From positions 1 through 64,000 of the forward strand of contig JACMLJ010000028.1 of NCBI GenBank assembly GCA_014379625.1: a stretch of DNA of 64,000 bases, written 5' to 3'. Source of the stretch: Ferruginibacter sp. Lineage in GTDB: Bacteria; Bacteroidota; Bacteroidia; Chitinophagales; Chitinophagaceae. Below the pieces are notes generated by a model that did not search any database, was not told the DNA's origin, and saw only the letters and a program-made list of their open reading frames with translations. Made by a program: the position numbers and the translations under genes. Below, in pieces: positions 43,908 to 53,764 of the stretch; the first letter of the stretch is position 1; every line of letters starts with the position of its first letter.

Positions 43908-44261
43908 TCAAAATGACCTTACCATGCCCATTGACTCTATTGCAACCTGCTGGTTATACTCAAATGTTAGTTGCTTATGGTTGATGATATCAACGATGGT
44001 ACCGATCAAACAAAGGCCGCAGGTGAAAAGGTACAGAATGCCCATACCAATATGCCCCAATACAAAGCGTTGAATGCCACCTGCCAGTACAAAGCCTAAT
44101 AAACAACAGAGTAAAATGGTCTCCGTTTTTTTTCGTCTTCCGTTATATATTGAAATAAACAGTTGAAATTTATCTTCCGGTAAATTAGCAGTGATAGATT
44201 GCAGGTAGGCCAGTTCATCAGCCTCAACGGAGGGTATGTGCATCAGTAAATCAGACTTCAT
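43908..44261 (-). CDS. TM2 domain protein
   Basis: The 117-residue protein begins with a soluble helix region (about 1-45) and ends with a TM2 domain. Basic NGRRKKTETI leads into a first membrane span near 50-70 (LLCCLLGFVLAGGIQRFVLG), a short turn HIGMG, then a second span ILYLFTCGLCLIGTIVDIINH; the G..RFY/VLG..G.G..L and D at the end are the TM2 signature. The role of these small membrane proteins is unknown. The start overlaps the end of the DUF2752 gene by 11 nt. TM2 and DUF2752 genes are found together in many Bacteroidota. Confidence 0.88.
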   Translation of the reverse strand: MKSDLLMHIPSVEADELAYLQSITANLPEDKFQLFISIYNGRRKKTETILLCCLLGFVLAGGIQRFVLGHIGMGILYLFTCGLCLIGTIVDIINHKQLTFEYNQQVAIESMGMVRSF

Positions 44262-44583
44262 AAACAGTTGTTTTTTTTGGGTAAGATAATTGTTTTATCC
44301 TGAACAAAATAATCAGTACAGCGGGTATGCCAGCTATGTGTTCCTGCACTGACTGCGCAAAACGTAAATGCAGCGCATGATGTATTGAATGTCCGATACC
44401 ACAGCCGGGGCAACTGTCTAAACCAATAAAACGGAAAAAACAAAGAGAGGGTTGTGCGGGAGCCGCGTTCATAAAAAAAAGGAGACAAATTCCTGTTATC
44501 CAAAAGATCAACTCAAAATGAAGTGCCATCCATTTTTTTATGCTGTTGCCGGGCGGGGAAAGGGGATGAAAATTTTTATTCAT
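44251..44583 (-). CDS. DUF2752 membrane protein
   Basis: The 110-residue protein has two to three membrane segments (about residues 20-40 and 75-95) and the DUF2752 hallmark LDSCPGCGIGHSIHHALHLRF, where the CPGCG.(T/G)(R/H) core is conserved. Function unknown. I chose the ATG at 44583, which overlaps the previous stop in the sequence ATGAATAA; a longer reading from 44616 would run deep into the DUF1456 gene. It is the middle gene of an overlapping trio and is translationally coupled at both ends. Confidence 0.85.
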   Translation of the reverse strand: MNKNFHPLSPPGNSIKKWMALHFELIFWITGICLLFFMNAAPAQPSLCFFRFIGLDSCPGCGIGHSIHHALHLRFAQSVQEHIAGIPAVLIILFRIKQLSYPKKTTVYEV

Positions 44584-44860
44584 CCTTGTTATCATTTCCG
44601 GGTTCTTCTTCTGCATCCTTTATATTTAATTTAGGTGCAGGTAATTTGCCACGCTTATAAATGATCAGTCCATTCAAAAAATTTCGTAGTACCTGGTCGC
44701 CTGCTTCTACATAACCCGGCTGGTCTTCGTTTCTGAAAAGATCGCCCAATGCGCCTTTGGTGATCTTAAAATCTACCAATGCAAGGATCTCCAAAATATC
44801 ATCATTGCGGAGCGAAAGGGCCACCCTTAATTTTTTTAATATATCGTTGTTGCTTAACAT
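44576..44860 (-). CDS. DUF1456-family protein with a single repeat
   Basis: The 94-residue cytoplasmic protein opens MLSNNDILKKLRVALSLRNDDI, then EILALVDFKITKGALGDLFRNED, and DQVLRNFLNGLIIYKRGK. That is one copy of the YehS/DUF1456 unit. The family usually has two such units in about 150-160 residues; here the second is replaced by a short acidic tail (IKDAEEEPGNDNKDE). The gene is not obviously broken, since it keeps its stop and overlaps the next gene cleanly. The function is unknown. It is the first gene of the trio and lies 57 nt from a nested palindrome at 44918. Confidence 0.82.
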   Translation of the reverse strand: MLSNNDILKKLRVALSLRNDDILEILALVDFKITKGALGDLFRNEDQPGYVEAGDQVLRNFLNGLIIYKRGKLPAPKLNIKDAEEEPGNDNKDE

Positions 44861-44917
44861 GAACCTGTTTTATGAAATCATTGCGGGGATAAATATAGTA
44901 CAATTGAGTGGATGGGA

Positions 44918-44957
44918 CATCAAGTTTGCTGCATTTTAAAATGGTGTAAACTTGATG
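44918..44957. promoter_or_regulatory. 40-bp nested palindrome
   Basis: CATCAAGTTT (44918-44927) and AAACTTGATG (44948-44957) are perfect inverted repeats, and between them lies the perfect 12-bp palindrome CATTTTAAAATG (44932-44943) with 4-nt spacers on both sides. It is upstream of the DUF1456 operon and downstream of the barrel gene, both on the minus strand. There is no T-tract, so an operator or a stable RNA hairpin is more likely than a terminator. Confidence 0.55.
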
Positions 44958-44993
44958 CCGGGCAATAATATTTATTTAATGAAAACTGCACTA

Positions 44994-47417
44994 TCATTCT
45001 ACCCTTTTTCTTTCGTCTTCGGAAGCCGTGGTCCTGGCCCTCTTTTCTTTCAGTATTTTATTTCCAAAATTATGGTTCCAGGTAATTTTATACATCCGGA
45101 AGAAAAATATAAAAGAACCGGTAGTTTCAAAATTCTCTTTGGGTATGGAAAAAGATGTCTTAATTTTCATACTGTTTAATACATTGTCTATTCCAAATGT
45201 GAGCGAACTATTATTATTAAATTTTTTTTGAAGGGCAAAATCCAGTTTCCCGAGGGCATTTAATTTACTGGCCCCAAAAGCAAATGCCTTTGATTGGTAA
45301 AATCCTGAAAGCTCAACCGAATATTTCTTTGGGAGGGTAAAGCTTTCTGAACCACTGGCGGTATAATATATTTGTGAAAACCCGACTGGTTCTTTTTTAT
45401 ATAATGCCTCTATTTTATTCCAGTTCACTCCCAGGCTTACTTGTGAAAACCACCAGGCAGTTATTTTAGCAGGCAAAGTAGCGGAGCAGTAAAATAACTG
45501 CGAATGCTTCATGTTTTGCGGGGTGGTAGTTTGTGTATTATTGCTGGTGTTCACTTCAGTCTGGAACCGGGCGATGGTATTCTTTTCGTATGAATAATTG
45601 GCAGAAAATACTATTTTTTTGATCAGTAAATCTACTTTAACAGCATCCGTGATGGAGGGTTGTAAGGAAGAATTGCCGGAAATAAATGTTTTAGGATCAA
45701 GGAAAATAAGGAAGGGGGCAAGTTGGGTGAAAGCAGGGCGGTTGATGCGCCTGCTATAACTAAAATTCAATGAATGCTTGTCATTTAACTGGTGACTGAT
45801 AAATAAGCTCGGAAACAATTTGCCATACTTCCGGTCCACAATATTTTTTTGTGTTTCACTGCCTAAATTAGATCGGGTGTATTCGTAGCGAAGCCCTGCT
45901 TTGAGATTGGTTTTCGCATTCACTTTCCTGTTAGCCGAAATATATGCTGCCATGATATCCTCTTTCAAAAAATAATTAGCTGTAAAATCCGGGTCGGCCC
46001 ACCAGGTACTGCCTACCAGTTTTTGAACCAGCACATCATTTGTAAAACGCGAAAAAGAAGCCTTCACCCCAAGCTGCAGGTTTGTTTGTTCATCCATTTT
46101 TTTACTAAAATCAAATTGTGATACCCAGATCTTTATCACCGTTTTTTTTCCACTGGTCGTGTTTTCGGTAAACAGATTATTGGCACTTTTATAATAAGTA
46201 TTCAGGTAATCGGTAGGGTTTTTATTGTTGTAGTAGAGATAATCGGTATTGATAGTGAACTCAGTTCCTTCGTTAATGGTATGACTAAGGTTGAGATTGG
46301 CCATCGCATTTTTCCAACGATTGATCTCATTGTTCACAATGTTAATATTGGTATCAGGCACATTGTTATGGATAGCGTCGGAATAATTTACTGCCTTCAT
46401 CACCCAATTGTTATCATAGCCCGAAATTAATGCGCCCAATACCGTTTTTTTGCTCAGTTTATAATCTATTCCCAGTCGTGCACCATGGTTCTCCTGGTAA
46501 GGATCACGGTTACTGATGATGGAAATTTCATCCTCGCCTCCCTGGTTATTCACTTTACGGTAACTTTCAAAAGTTTGTAACTGTGCCAGGCGGGTATAAT
46601 TATAGGCCCCATAAAGATTGAGGTTTTTTTTACGGTAATTGAAATTGACACCGGCTTTTGGTTCCGTCCCGTTTCCAACCCCCATCGATAAGGAATAGTT
46701 GCCATTGAATCCTTCATTTGGGTTATCTGCCATTACAATGTTGATATAACCTGCATTTCCGCCGGCGTCATATTTTGCTGGTGGTGTGGTGATCAATTCT
46801 ATACGGTCTACACTGGTTGCACTGATCCCATTCAGCATCTGTAACACAGCTTCCTGGGGCATATAATTCATTTTGCCATTGATCATTACCATTACCCCAT
46901 CCTTGCCATTTAATGATACCGCGCCTGATGACCTGTTAACCATCACCCCCGGCGATTTTTCAAGTACTTCCAATACCGTGCCCCCCGCATTGGTGATACT
47001 GTTTTTTATATTGATGATGAACCGGTCGATCTTTTGCTCAAACAAGGGCTTTTTTGCACTTACCGTTACTGTTTTTAACGCCAGAGTATCCTTCGTAAGG
47101 ATGATGATGGGAAGGTTAACAACGCGGGAACTAATTCTTAAAACTGAGTAGTGACTGGTATAACCTGCACCACTGCATAGTAAAAGAAAGTTGCCTTCCA
47201 AAATTTTATCCAGCAAAAAACCCCCGGAGCTATTAGTGGTGGTACCTTTTACCAATGCCGAATCATTAGCACTTAGTAACAATACACTTATATTGGCAAC
47301 GGGGGTGGATTGTACAGAATGCACTTTACCCGAAATCTGTGATTGGGCCTTTGCTTCATGGTGAAAAAAAAAACTCCCGTTTAACCCAATGAGCAATAAG
47401 ATTAATAAATGCTTCAT
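44994..47417 (-). CDS. TonB-receptor-like outer-membrane beta-barrel protein
   Basis: The 807-residue protein has a signal peptide (about 1-25, ending EAKAQ) and a carboxypeptidase-regulatory-like domain (QISGKVHSVQSTPVANISVLLL). A plug follows (VLEVLEKSPGVMVNRSSGAV, GVMVMINGKMNY, IELITTPPAKYDAGGNAGYINIVM), with a large barrel to the end (typical GIDYKLSKKTVLGALISGY and HSLNFSYSRRINRP). This is the OMP_b-brl_3-type, a non-SusC branch of TonB-dependent receptors in Bacteroidota. No SusD gene is adjacent. The cargo is unknown. The last residues are highly charged (KEKRARTTASEDERKRVE), which is unusual after the terminal strand. Confidence 0.88.
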   Translation of the reverse strand: MKHLLILLLIGLNGSFFFHHEAKAQSQISGKVHSVQSTPVANISVLLLSANDSALVKGTTTNSSGGFLLDKILEGNFLLLCSGAGYTSHYSVLRISSRVVNLPIIILTKDTLALKTVTVSAKKPLFEQKIDRFIINIKNSITNAGGTVLEVLEKSPGVMVNRSSGAVSLNGKDGVMVMINGKMNYMPQEAVLQMLNGISATSVDRIELITTPPAKYDAGGNAGYINIVMADNPNEGFNGNYSLSMGVGNGTEPKAGVNFNYRKKNLNLYGAYNYTRLAQLQTFESYRKVNNQGGEDEISIISNRDPYQENHGARLGIDYKLSKKTVLGALISGYDNNWVMKAVNYSDAIHNNVPDTNINIVNNEINRWKNAMANLNLSHTINEGTEFTINTDYLYYNNKNPTDYLNTYYKSANNLFTENTTSGKKTVIKIWVSQFDFSKKMDEQTNLQLGVKASFSRFTNDVLVQKLVGSTWWADPDFTANYFLKEDIMAAYISANRKVNAKTNLKAGLRYEYTRSNLGSETQKNIVDRKYGKLFPSLFISHQLNDKHSLNFSYSRRINRPAFTQLAPFLIFLDPKTFISGNSSLQPSITDAVKVDLLIKKIVFSANYSYEKNTIARFQTEVNTSNNTQTTTPQNMKHSQLFYCSATLPAKITAWWFSQVSLGVNWNKIEALYKKEPVGFSQIYYTASGSESFTLPKKYSVELSGFYQSKAFAFGASKLNALGKLDFALQKKFNNNSSLTFGIDNVLNSMKIKTSFSIPKENFETTGSFIFFFRMYKITWNHNFGNKILKEKRARTTASEDERKRVE

Positions 47418-47574
47418 ACCAGTTTTTTTGGGTATAAAATTGATGGTCTTTTGTAACCTTCAAACCGATCCTAATAAATATACAAATTGCCTGTTCATTT
47501 TTTTTATTTTTTTTTTAGATGGTAGCGTGCAACTATTTACCGGACGATTATACAAGTTGGCGGCATTTCGGCCT

Positions 47575-47609
47575 AAAAAAAACCGCCTTCATTTTTTTTG
47601 AAGGCGGTT
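47575..47609 (-). terminator. Intrinsic terminator of the giant T9SS gene
   Basis: AACCGCCTTC (47581-47590) and GAAGGCGGTT (47600-47609) are perfect 10-nt inverted repeats around a 9-nt loop. On the minus strand the hairpin is followed by a run of at least six T. It lies 24 nt after the stop of the gene ending at 47633. Confidence 0.85.
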
Positions 47610-47632
47610 ACAGTGTTTAGAAAATTTAAATG

Positions 47633-50600
47633 CTAACGTTGAATGATGATCTTTTCTATCCGGATCAACTTACCCTTTGCATCTTTTACTTTGAGGATAT
47701 ACAAGCCGCCCGCCAGGTTATTTGTTTCTATCCTGGTGGCTACATTCATTGCTGTTTGCTTTTTTACCAACTTACCGGTTACATCATACAGTTCGATACT
47801 TCTTCCCGATTGTGATGTATAACTGTAAACAATGATAAAATCATTGGCGGGGTTAGGGTACACATCAATGGTCCGGTCATTTTTGTCCTCGGTGGTATTA
47901 CCCTGAACAATTGCCTGGTTAAACGATCTTAAACCAACGGGCGCCTGGTAAGTAAATTCCAATATGCTGCCGGGATTGGCGGGGGTGGAAGTTACACCCC
48001 CGGTAGGCCCTGAGGTGGAGCCGCTTGAATCACAGGCAACATAAATCTTTAATCCATCCGGTGATACCACTACATCCCGAAACCTTCCCTGGCCACGGAA
48101 ATAGTGAATGGTATCCGAGATAATGCTAAGCCCATCATTACTTAATTTAAATCTTGTAATGGTGCCCGATTTTAATTGTGCCACCAATAACGAATTTTGC
48201 CAGCCGGGAATACCCGTACTGCCATAAAACTCTGTGCCGGAGGGGGCTGTAGATGGCCAGGTCATATTGCTGGTTGCATCCGTAGGCGGTGTGGCCACGG
48301 GAAATAAAGAGCGAATGGGTTCTTTTACATTCAATGCGGTACAATTATTTTGTTCACTCGCTACTGCAAATCCACCAATGGTGCGGCCGTTGTAATTGCC
48401 ATCACAAAAACCTGCAACCTGGGGCCAGCCATAATTTCTTCCGGCTTCAATGATATTCATTTCATCATCGCTGTAAGGGCCATGTTCGCTGCTGTATAAA
48501 ATATTGGCGCTGTTCACAGTGCCCCATACAAGTCCCTGCGGATTTCTGTGACCAAAGCTATATACCGGCGTTTTAATGCCCGCATTTGAATAAGGATTAT
48601 CTGCCGGTATCCATGAACTGCCGGTTAATTCTGTATTTAAACGAAGCACTTTTCCTTCCAGTACCAGCAGGTTTTGTGCATTGTTGGCCCTCGCCGCATT
48701 GTCAAACTGGCCTGCACCCATATCACCTACAGTATAATATAATTTAAGATCCGGTCCCACGGCCAGACGGGATGAATTATGATCATTGCTGCCCGGTATA
48801 TCCTCCAGGATAGTGACTGGTGAACCCAGCGTTTGTGCGGTGCTGTTATAGGTATACCTTTCAATCCTTGTTTTTCTCACTGTTGTGCTGGTTGACTGGT
48901 AAGTATAAGAAATGTACACATATGGTTTACCGGTATTGAATTGCGGGTGCAGCGCCAGTCCCATCAACCCATCCTGTCCGCCTCCGCGTACCATGCCTGC
49001 GCCTAAAGAAAGCACTACTTTTTTTGCGCCGGTTGCCGGGTTAACAAAACTAACGGTACCCGCAAAACGCTCCGTATACCAGATATTATTGTCGGGGCCA
49101 TAAACAAGGTCGTGCGGCATGCGTTGATTGGCGATGATGGTACGCTGAGTAAAAGTTTCAGTGCCCGGTGTTGGTAAAAGGGTGGTTACATTCAATGCCG
49201 CACTGGCGGTACTTGCGTTGCCGGCGGCATCCACTGCAATCACAGTTAATGTATAAGTAGTACCCGGTATGAGACCGGTAACCGCATAGGAGGCGGTTGT
49301 AACCGACGATGCAGTAATCTTTGTGCCATTTCTGTACACCTCATAACCTGCTACACCCACATTGTCTGTTGATGCATTCCATAAAAGGGTGAAGAAGGTT
49401 TGGCCCATATTATTGGCTGAGAGGTTAGCCGGTACAGTAGGGGCCTGTTTATCAGTGGCAGTGGTAGTGATACTAATTGAACTGCTGGCGCTGCTGCTAT
49501 TACCGGCAGCATCCCTGGCAACTACATAAAAACTATATTGGGTGGAAGCAGTAAGTCCGGTTACATTTAAAGAATTGGTACCGATATTTGCTGTATTGAT
49601 CTTTATATTATTCTGATAAATATCGTAAGCGGTTACGCCAACGTTATCAGTGGCCGGCGTCCATGTTAATGTAAGTGTTGTCTGGGTGATTACGGAAGCA
49701 GTTACATTGGCGGGTGGGGTGGGCGCCTGTACATCCGCTAGTTGTGCCAGCAACCGGGCCCCGGGTATCACTTCACCCGGAATAGTGGTGGCCTGGCCTG
49801 GTTTGGCCCATCCCACAGCCATATTATCGCCGCCTGTTCCTTCTTTCATCAATGCTTCCACATAATATACCTGCCCGGCGGTAAGTGTGATGGCAGCAGA
49901 TTTCTGCGTGGTGAACTTATTCCATTCCCTGGGGTTGGTATAGGAATTATGGTAGGCGATCTTTACTTTGTTGTTGACGTTACTGGTGGTGCTTAACCAT
50001 AACTCTGCATTGTCATCCCCGGCTATCCAGAACGTGTATGCGCCGGTAGCGGGAGGGCAGATATACCCGTTTACACGGATACCATAATTATCACCTGCGG
50101 CAGAAGGTATTTCAAAACTCGTAAGCGTACCCGTTACCGATGGGCTGTTTGGATATGCCGCAATGGAAGTTAAACTGGCAACCGTGGTACCGCTCACACC
50201 ATTCCATTTCTGGTAGGCGATCGTTCCTGTTGCCGTACAGGCTGGCGCGGCAGTAGTTGTTATATTGAGGGTATTGCTGTTTGCGGAGATATTCCCCGCG
50301 GCATCTTTTGCCTGTATATAAAAACTATACAATGTAGCTGCTGTAAGCCCTGTTACACTGTATGATGTGGCGGTAATTACACCGGTATTGATCTTAACCC
50401 CATTCCTGTACACATCATACCCCGCAACCGCCACATTATCCGAAGATGCCAACCAGCCAAGCGTAAGCGTGGTAGCAGTAAGCACTGATGAAACCAGGTT
50501 AGCAGGTGCAGTGGGTGCATTGGTATCCGGTGTACTGATAGTGACCGTATTGCTGCCTGCGGAGATATTCCCGGCATTGTCGATCGCTTTTACAAAAAAG

Positions 50601-53380
50601 CTATAAACACTTGCCTGTGCCAGACCGGTTACATTATAGGAAATGCCATTCACCGGCACTGCGTTTACCTTAACATTGTTTTGATATACATTATAACCGG
50701 TTACACCAATATTATCCGTAGAAGCCGTCCAGTTGAGCGATACGGATGTGGCGGTAAGACTGGAAGAAATAAGACTGGCGGGTGCTGTCGGCACCTGGGT
50801 ATCCGGAGTAGTAACGGTTACTATATTACTGCTGGCAGAAATATTTCCTGCCGCATCCTTTGCTATTACGTAAAAATTATAACTGTTTAATGCGGTAAGC
50901 CCGGTTGCGGTATAACTGGTAACTGTACCCGAAGCAGAACCGATCTTTACATTGTTTTGATAAATATCATATCCGGTCACTCCCACATTATCAGTGGTCG
51001 CAGTCCAGCTAAGTACCACGGAACTTTGCAAAATACCTGATGAAACCAGGTCAGCGATAGCAGAGGGTGCCTGCAGGTCTGGTGGTGCGGGTGTTGTAAT
51101 ATTGATAGAATTACTATTGGAAGAATTGCCTGCTGCATCCAAGGTGCGTACATAAAAATTATACGTGCTGCTGCTGTTTAGGCCTGTTACATTAAATGAT
51201 GTAGCTGTTACAATTGCTGCGCTTATTTTAATATTATCCTGGTAAATATCATACCCGGCTACACTTGTATTGTCTGTGCCTGCCGACCAGTTCAGTACAA
51301 GCGATGTTTGGTTAATACCCGAGGCGATTAAATTAGTTGCGGCAACAGGAGTTTCCGTATCTGGCGTGATAGTGGTTACAGCATTGCTGCCTGCGGAAAG
51401 GTTACCTGCCCCATCTTTTGCAACAATATAAAAATTATAAGTGACCAATGCTGATAAACCGGTTACATGGTAGTACGCCGCGCTGGTAGCGGCTATTTTA
51501 ATATTATCCTGGTATATATCATACCCGGTTACTGCTACATTATCTGTTGATGCCGTCCAGTTAAGATCGGCGCTGTTTTGGGCAATGTTTGAAGCGGTAA
51601 GGTTAACCGGCGTTGAAGGGGCTTCGCTATCCGGTGGTGCAGGCGTAGTTAGATTTAGTATGCTGCTGTTGGTGGCATTACCTGCCGCGTCCCTGGCCTG
51701 TACATAATATTGATAAGAAGTGGATGCCGTTAAACTGGTTGCGTTATAGGATGTAGCGATAACTAATGCGGCATTGATTTTTACTCCATCCTGGTAAATA
51801 TCATAGCCGGCGATACCTACATTATCGGTGGATGCATTCCAGCTCATTGTAAATGATGTTTGCGTTAGGCTGGATATTAACAGGTCAGACGGCGCTGATG
51901 GTGCTTGTGTATCCGGTGTAATAACGCTTACAATATTGCTGCTCACCGAGCTATTACCTGCAGCATCTTTTGCCACCACATAAAATTGGTAGGCAGTGGA
52001 AGCCGACAGTCCGCTTACATTGTACAAAGTAGCAAGCACTAATGATGTGTTGAGCTTTGTTCCGTTGCGATAAATATCATAACCACTAATTCCCGTGTTG
52101 TCACCGGATGCATTCCAGGTTAATTGGAGAGATGACTGCAGTATGTTGGAGGCAATAAGATTTGATGGCGCTGTGGGCGGCTGGTTATCGGGCGTTGTTA
52201 CACTAATGATATTGCTGTTAGCCGAAGTATTGCCGGCGGCATCCTTTGCCTGTACGTAAAACTGGTAAGTGCTTGCGTTCGTTAAACCGGTTACATTTAA
52301 TGAAGTTGTTGTAACAAGGGATGCATTGATCTTTGTTCCGTTGCGAAATACATCATAACCGCTCACACCAATATTATCTGTAGCTGCTATCCAGCTCAAT
52401 GTAACCGCAACTGCTGTAAGGTTGGAGGATGCAAGCGCAGTGGGCGCTGCAGGTGCCTGTGTGTCTGGCGTGGTAATATTTACCGTATTGCTGCTGGCCG
52501 AAGTATTGCCTGCTGCATCCCTTGCCTGTATATAAAACTGGTAAGCAGTTGCCGCCGATAAGCCCGTAACATTATATGATGTGGAGTTTACCAGGGATGT
52601 ATTGATCTTTGTTCCGTTGCGAAATACATCATAGCCACTTACCCCAATATTGTCTGTTGATGCCACCCAGTTTAAGGAAATGGACGATTGCGTGAGCGCG
52701 GAGGTGGAAAGATTTGCCGGCGCTGAAGGGGCCTGTGTATCATTGGAAGATAATACCAGGTCGCCAAAGTTCTGCGTGTATTGCCAGTTGTTATTGTCAC
52801 CCGCCCATTGCAGCTGGCTTTCACGTACCCCGCCATTGTCATCGTCATCATTGGCTATATCAAATCCAATGGTAAACCCCTGTGCCGGGTTGGTAATACC
52901 GATACTGCTCCAGGGAATACTCATTTCAATCGCGTAGCCATTTGTAATATTCGACCAGGCATGTTGTATATTGGCGGTTTTATTATTCTTTTCCCAAAGG
53001 GTGGCGCTGTTCCATTCTTTTACAAACTGGCGGTCATTTACCCCATAAACTGTTCCGCCATTATTATCCGCATCAATGAATACTTCTACTGCATCGTCGT
53101 CCCATCCATTGGCTGATTCATTGAATTTATTGGCATCTGTAACGGTAACGGCCACATATAAATTCAGGCTATCCCAAAGCACAGCGTACTTGACGGTATT
53201 ATTGGGTGATCCGATAATTGTTTTGGTTACATTGTTGGTAAATTGCCAGGCCGTTTCATTAGGATTGCCATTAATGGTAATGGCAGTAGTTCTTTTTTTT
53301 GCAGGCACAACAGGCGTTTGAGCCAGTAATGAAGTTGTAACAAAAGCCAGTAAGCAGCTTAAGAATAAAGTTCTTGTCAT
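47633..53380 (-). CDS. Giant type IX-secreted protein: CBM9-like, 11 FnIII, PA14, glucose/sorbosone dehydrogenase
   Basis: From the ATG at 53380 the protein has 1915 residues. The start was chosen because it begins the signal peptide MTRTLFLSCLLAFV. A CBM9-like sugar-binding domain (53300-52745; AVEVFIDADNNGG) comes first. Nine FnIII domains follow (52745-50255, each about 92 residues, APS.P..L..S...LNW.ASTDN...GYD), then PA14 (to about 49745; GAYTFWIAGDDNAELWLS), two more FnIII, and a PQQ-type glucose/sorbosone dehydrogenase propeller (49190-47960; MPHDLVYGPDNNIWYTER, HRNPQGLVWG, SSEHGPYSDDE). A C-terminal T9SS sorting domain (from 47940; DVYPNPANDF and GLYILKV) ends the chain. It should be exported to the cell surface and may oxidise sugars while attached to polysaccharide. 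It stands alone with its own terminator. Confidence 0.9.
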   Translation of the reverse strand: MTRTLFLSCLLAFVTTSLLAQTPVVPAKKRTTAITINGNPNETAWQFTNNVTKTIIGSPNNTVKYAVLWDSLNLYVAVTVTDANKFNESANGWDDDAVEVFIDADNNGGTVYGVNDRQFVKEWNSATLWEKNNKTANIQHAWSNITNGYAIEMSIPWSSIGITNPAQGFTIGFDIANDDDDNGGVRESQLQWAGDNNNWQYTQNFGDLVLSSNDTQAPSAPANLSTSALTQSSISLNWVASTDNIGVSGYDVFRNGTKINTSLVNSTSYNVTGLSAATAYQFYIQARDAAGNTSASSNTVNITTPDTQAPAAPTALASSNLTAVAVTLSWIAATDNIGVSGYDVFRNGTKINASLVTTTSLNVTGLTNASTYQFYVQAKDAAGNTSANSNIISVTTPDNQPPTAPSNLIASNILQSSLQLTWNASGDNTGISGYDIYRNGTKLNTSLVLATLYNVSGLSASTAYQFYVVAKDAAGNSSVSSNIVSVITPDTQAPSAPSDLLISSLTQTSFTMSWNASTDNVGIAGYDIYQDGVKINAALVIATSYNATSLTASTSYQYYVQARDAAGNATNSSILNLTTPAPPDSEAPSTPVNLTASNIAQNSADLNWTASTDNVAVTGYDIYQDNIKIAATSAAYYHVTGLSALVTYNFYIVAKDGAGNLSAGSNAVTTITPDTETPVAATNLIASGINQTSLVLNWSAGTDNTSVAGYDIYQDNIKISAAIVTATSFNVTGLNSSSTYNFYVRTLDAAGNSSNSNSINITTPAPPDLQAPSAIADLVSSGILQSSVVLSWTATTDNVGVTGYDIYQNNVKIGSASGTVTSYTATGLTALNSYNFYVIAKDAAGNISASSNIVTVTTPDTQVPTAPASLISSSLTATSVSLNWTASTDNIGVTGYNVYQNNVKVNAVPVNGISYNVTGLAQASVYSFFVKAIDNAGNISAGSNTVTISTPDTNAPTAPANLVSSVLTATTLTLGWLASSDNVAVAGYDVYRNGVKINTGVITATSYSVTGLTAATLYSFYIQAKDAAGNISANSNTLNITTTAAPACTATGTIAYQKWNGVSGTTVASLTSIAAYPNSPSVTGTLTSFEIPSAAGDNYGIRVNGYICPPATGAYTFWIAGDDNAELWLSTTSNVNNKVKIAYHNSYTNPREWNKFTTQKSAAITLTAGQVYYVEALMKEGTGGDNMAVGWAKPGQATTIPGEVIPGARLLAQLADVQAPTPPANVTASVITQTTLTLTWTPATDNVGVTAYDIYQNNIKINTANIGTNSLNVTGLTASTQYSFYVVARDAAGNSSSASSSISITTTATDKQAPTVPANLSANNMGQTFFTLLWNASTDNVGVAGYEVYRNGTKITASSVTTASYAVTGLIPGTTYTLTVIAVDAAGNASTASAALNVTTLLPTPGTETFTQRTIIANQRMPHDLVYGPDNNIWYTERFAGTVSFVNPATGAKKVVLSLGAGMVRGGGQDGLMGLALHPQFNTGKPYVYISYTYQSTSTTVRKTRIERYTYNSTAQTLGSPVTILEDIPGSNDHNSSRLAVGPDLKLYYTVGDMGAGQFDNAARANNAQNLLVLEGKVLRLNTELTGSSWIPADNPYSNAGIKTPVYSFGHRNPQGLVWGTVNSANILYSSEHGPYSDDEMNIIEAGRNYGWPQVAGFCDGNYNGRTIGGFAVASEQNNCTALNVKEPIRSLFPVATPPTDATSNMTWPSTAPSGTEFYGSTGIPGWQNSLLVAQLKSGTITRFKLSNDGLSIISDTIHYFRGQGRFRDVVVSPDGLKIYVACDSSGSTSGPTGGVTSTPANPGSILEFTYQAPVGLRSFNQAIVQGNTTEDKNDRTIDVYPNPANDFIIVYSYTSQSGRSIELYDVTGKLVKKQTAMNVATRIETNNLAGGLYILKVKDAKGKLIRIEKIIIQR

Positions 53381-53764
53381 GAGAAAGATCATTTTTTGGA
53401 TAAGGGATGAAAATACAGTTGTTATTGGAAATAAAAAATAAATGTGCAACGGGCTTGGGAACTTAGCGCTTATTGTAACGGGCAGGCTGGAAAAAACTAC
53501 CTGCAGGTAAGGGGTTTGGGTAGGATTGCCTTTTGTTAAGACAACCTTTGCCCGTAGGATAAAAGTTCATATCAAGTACTATTTATGAATGAATGACGGA
53601 TAACGTATTTGTATAGCCGCTTAGTATGGAAGGGCGAAATATAATTGATGGAGTATATTAATAACACCACTAATAGGTTTATTAGAGGCTGGCAACATTG
53701 TGCGACGATTTTGGACGCACCAGTGTGATTTTGCAAGAGAAAAAACAGGGTGGTGGTAACTGCT
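53381..53764. other. Intergenic region upstream of the giant gene
   Basis: About 384 nt between two minus-strand genes. It must hold the promoter of the giant gene, but no exact TAnnTTTG box with a TTG partner could be picked out, and no gene is supported. Confidence 0.4.

Noticed and set aside
48000..52750. Regular 276-bp spaced similarity resembling a CRISPR or satellite array
   Set aside because: The period equals 92 codons and each unit encodes an FnIII domain in the same frame; it is protein repeat, not CRISPR.
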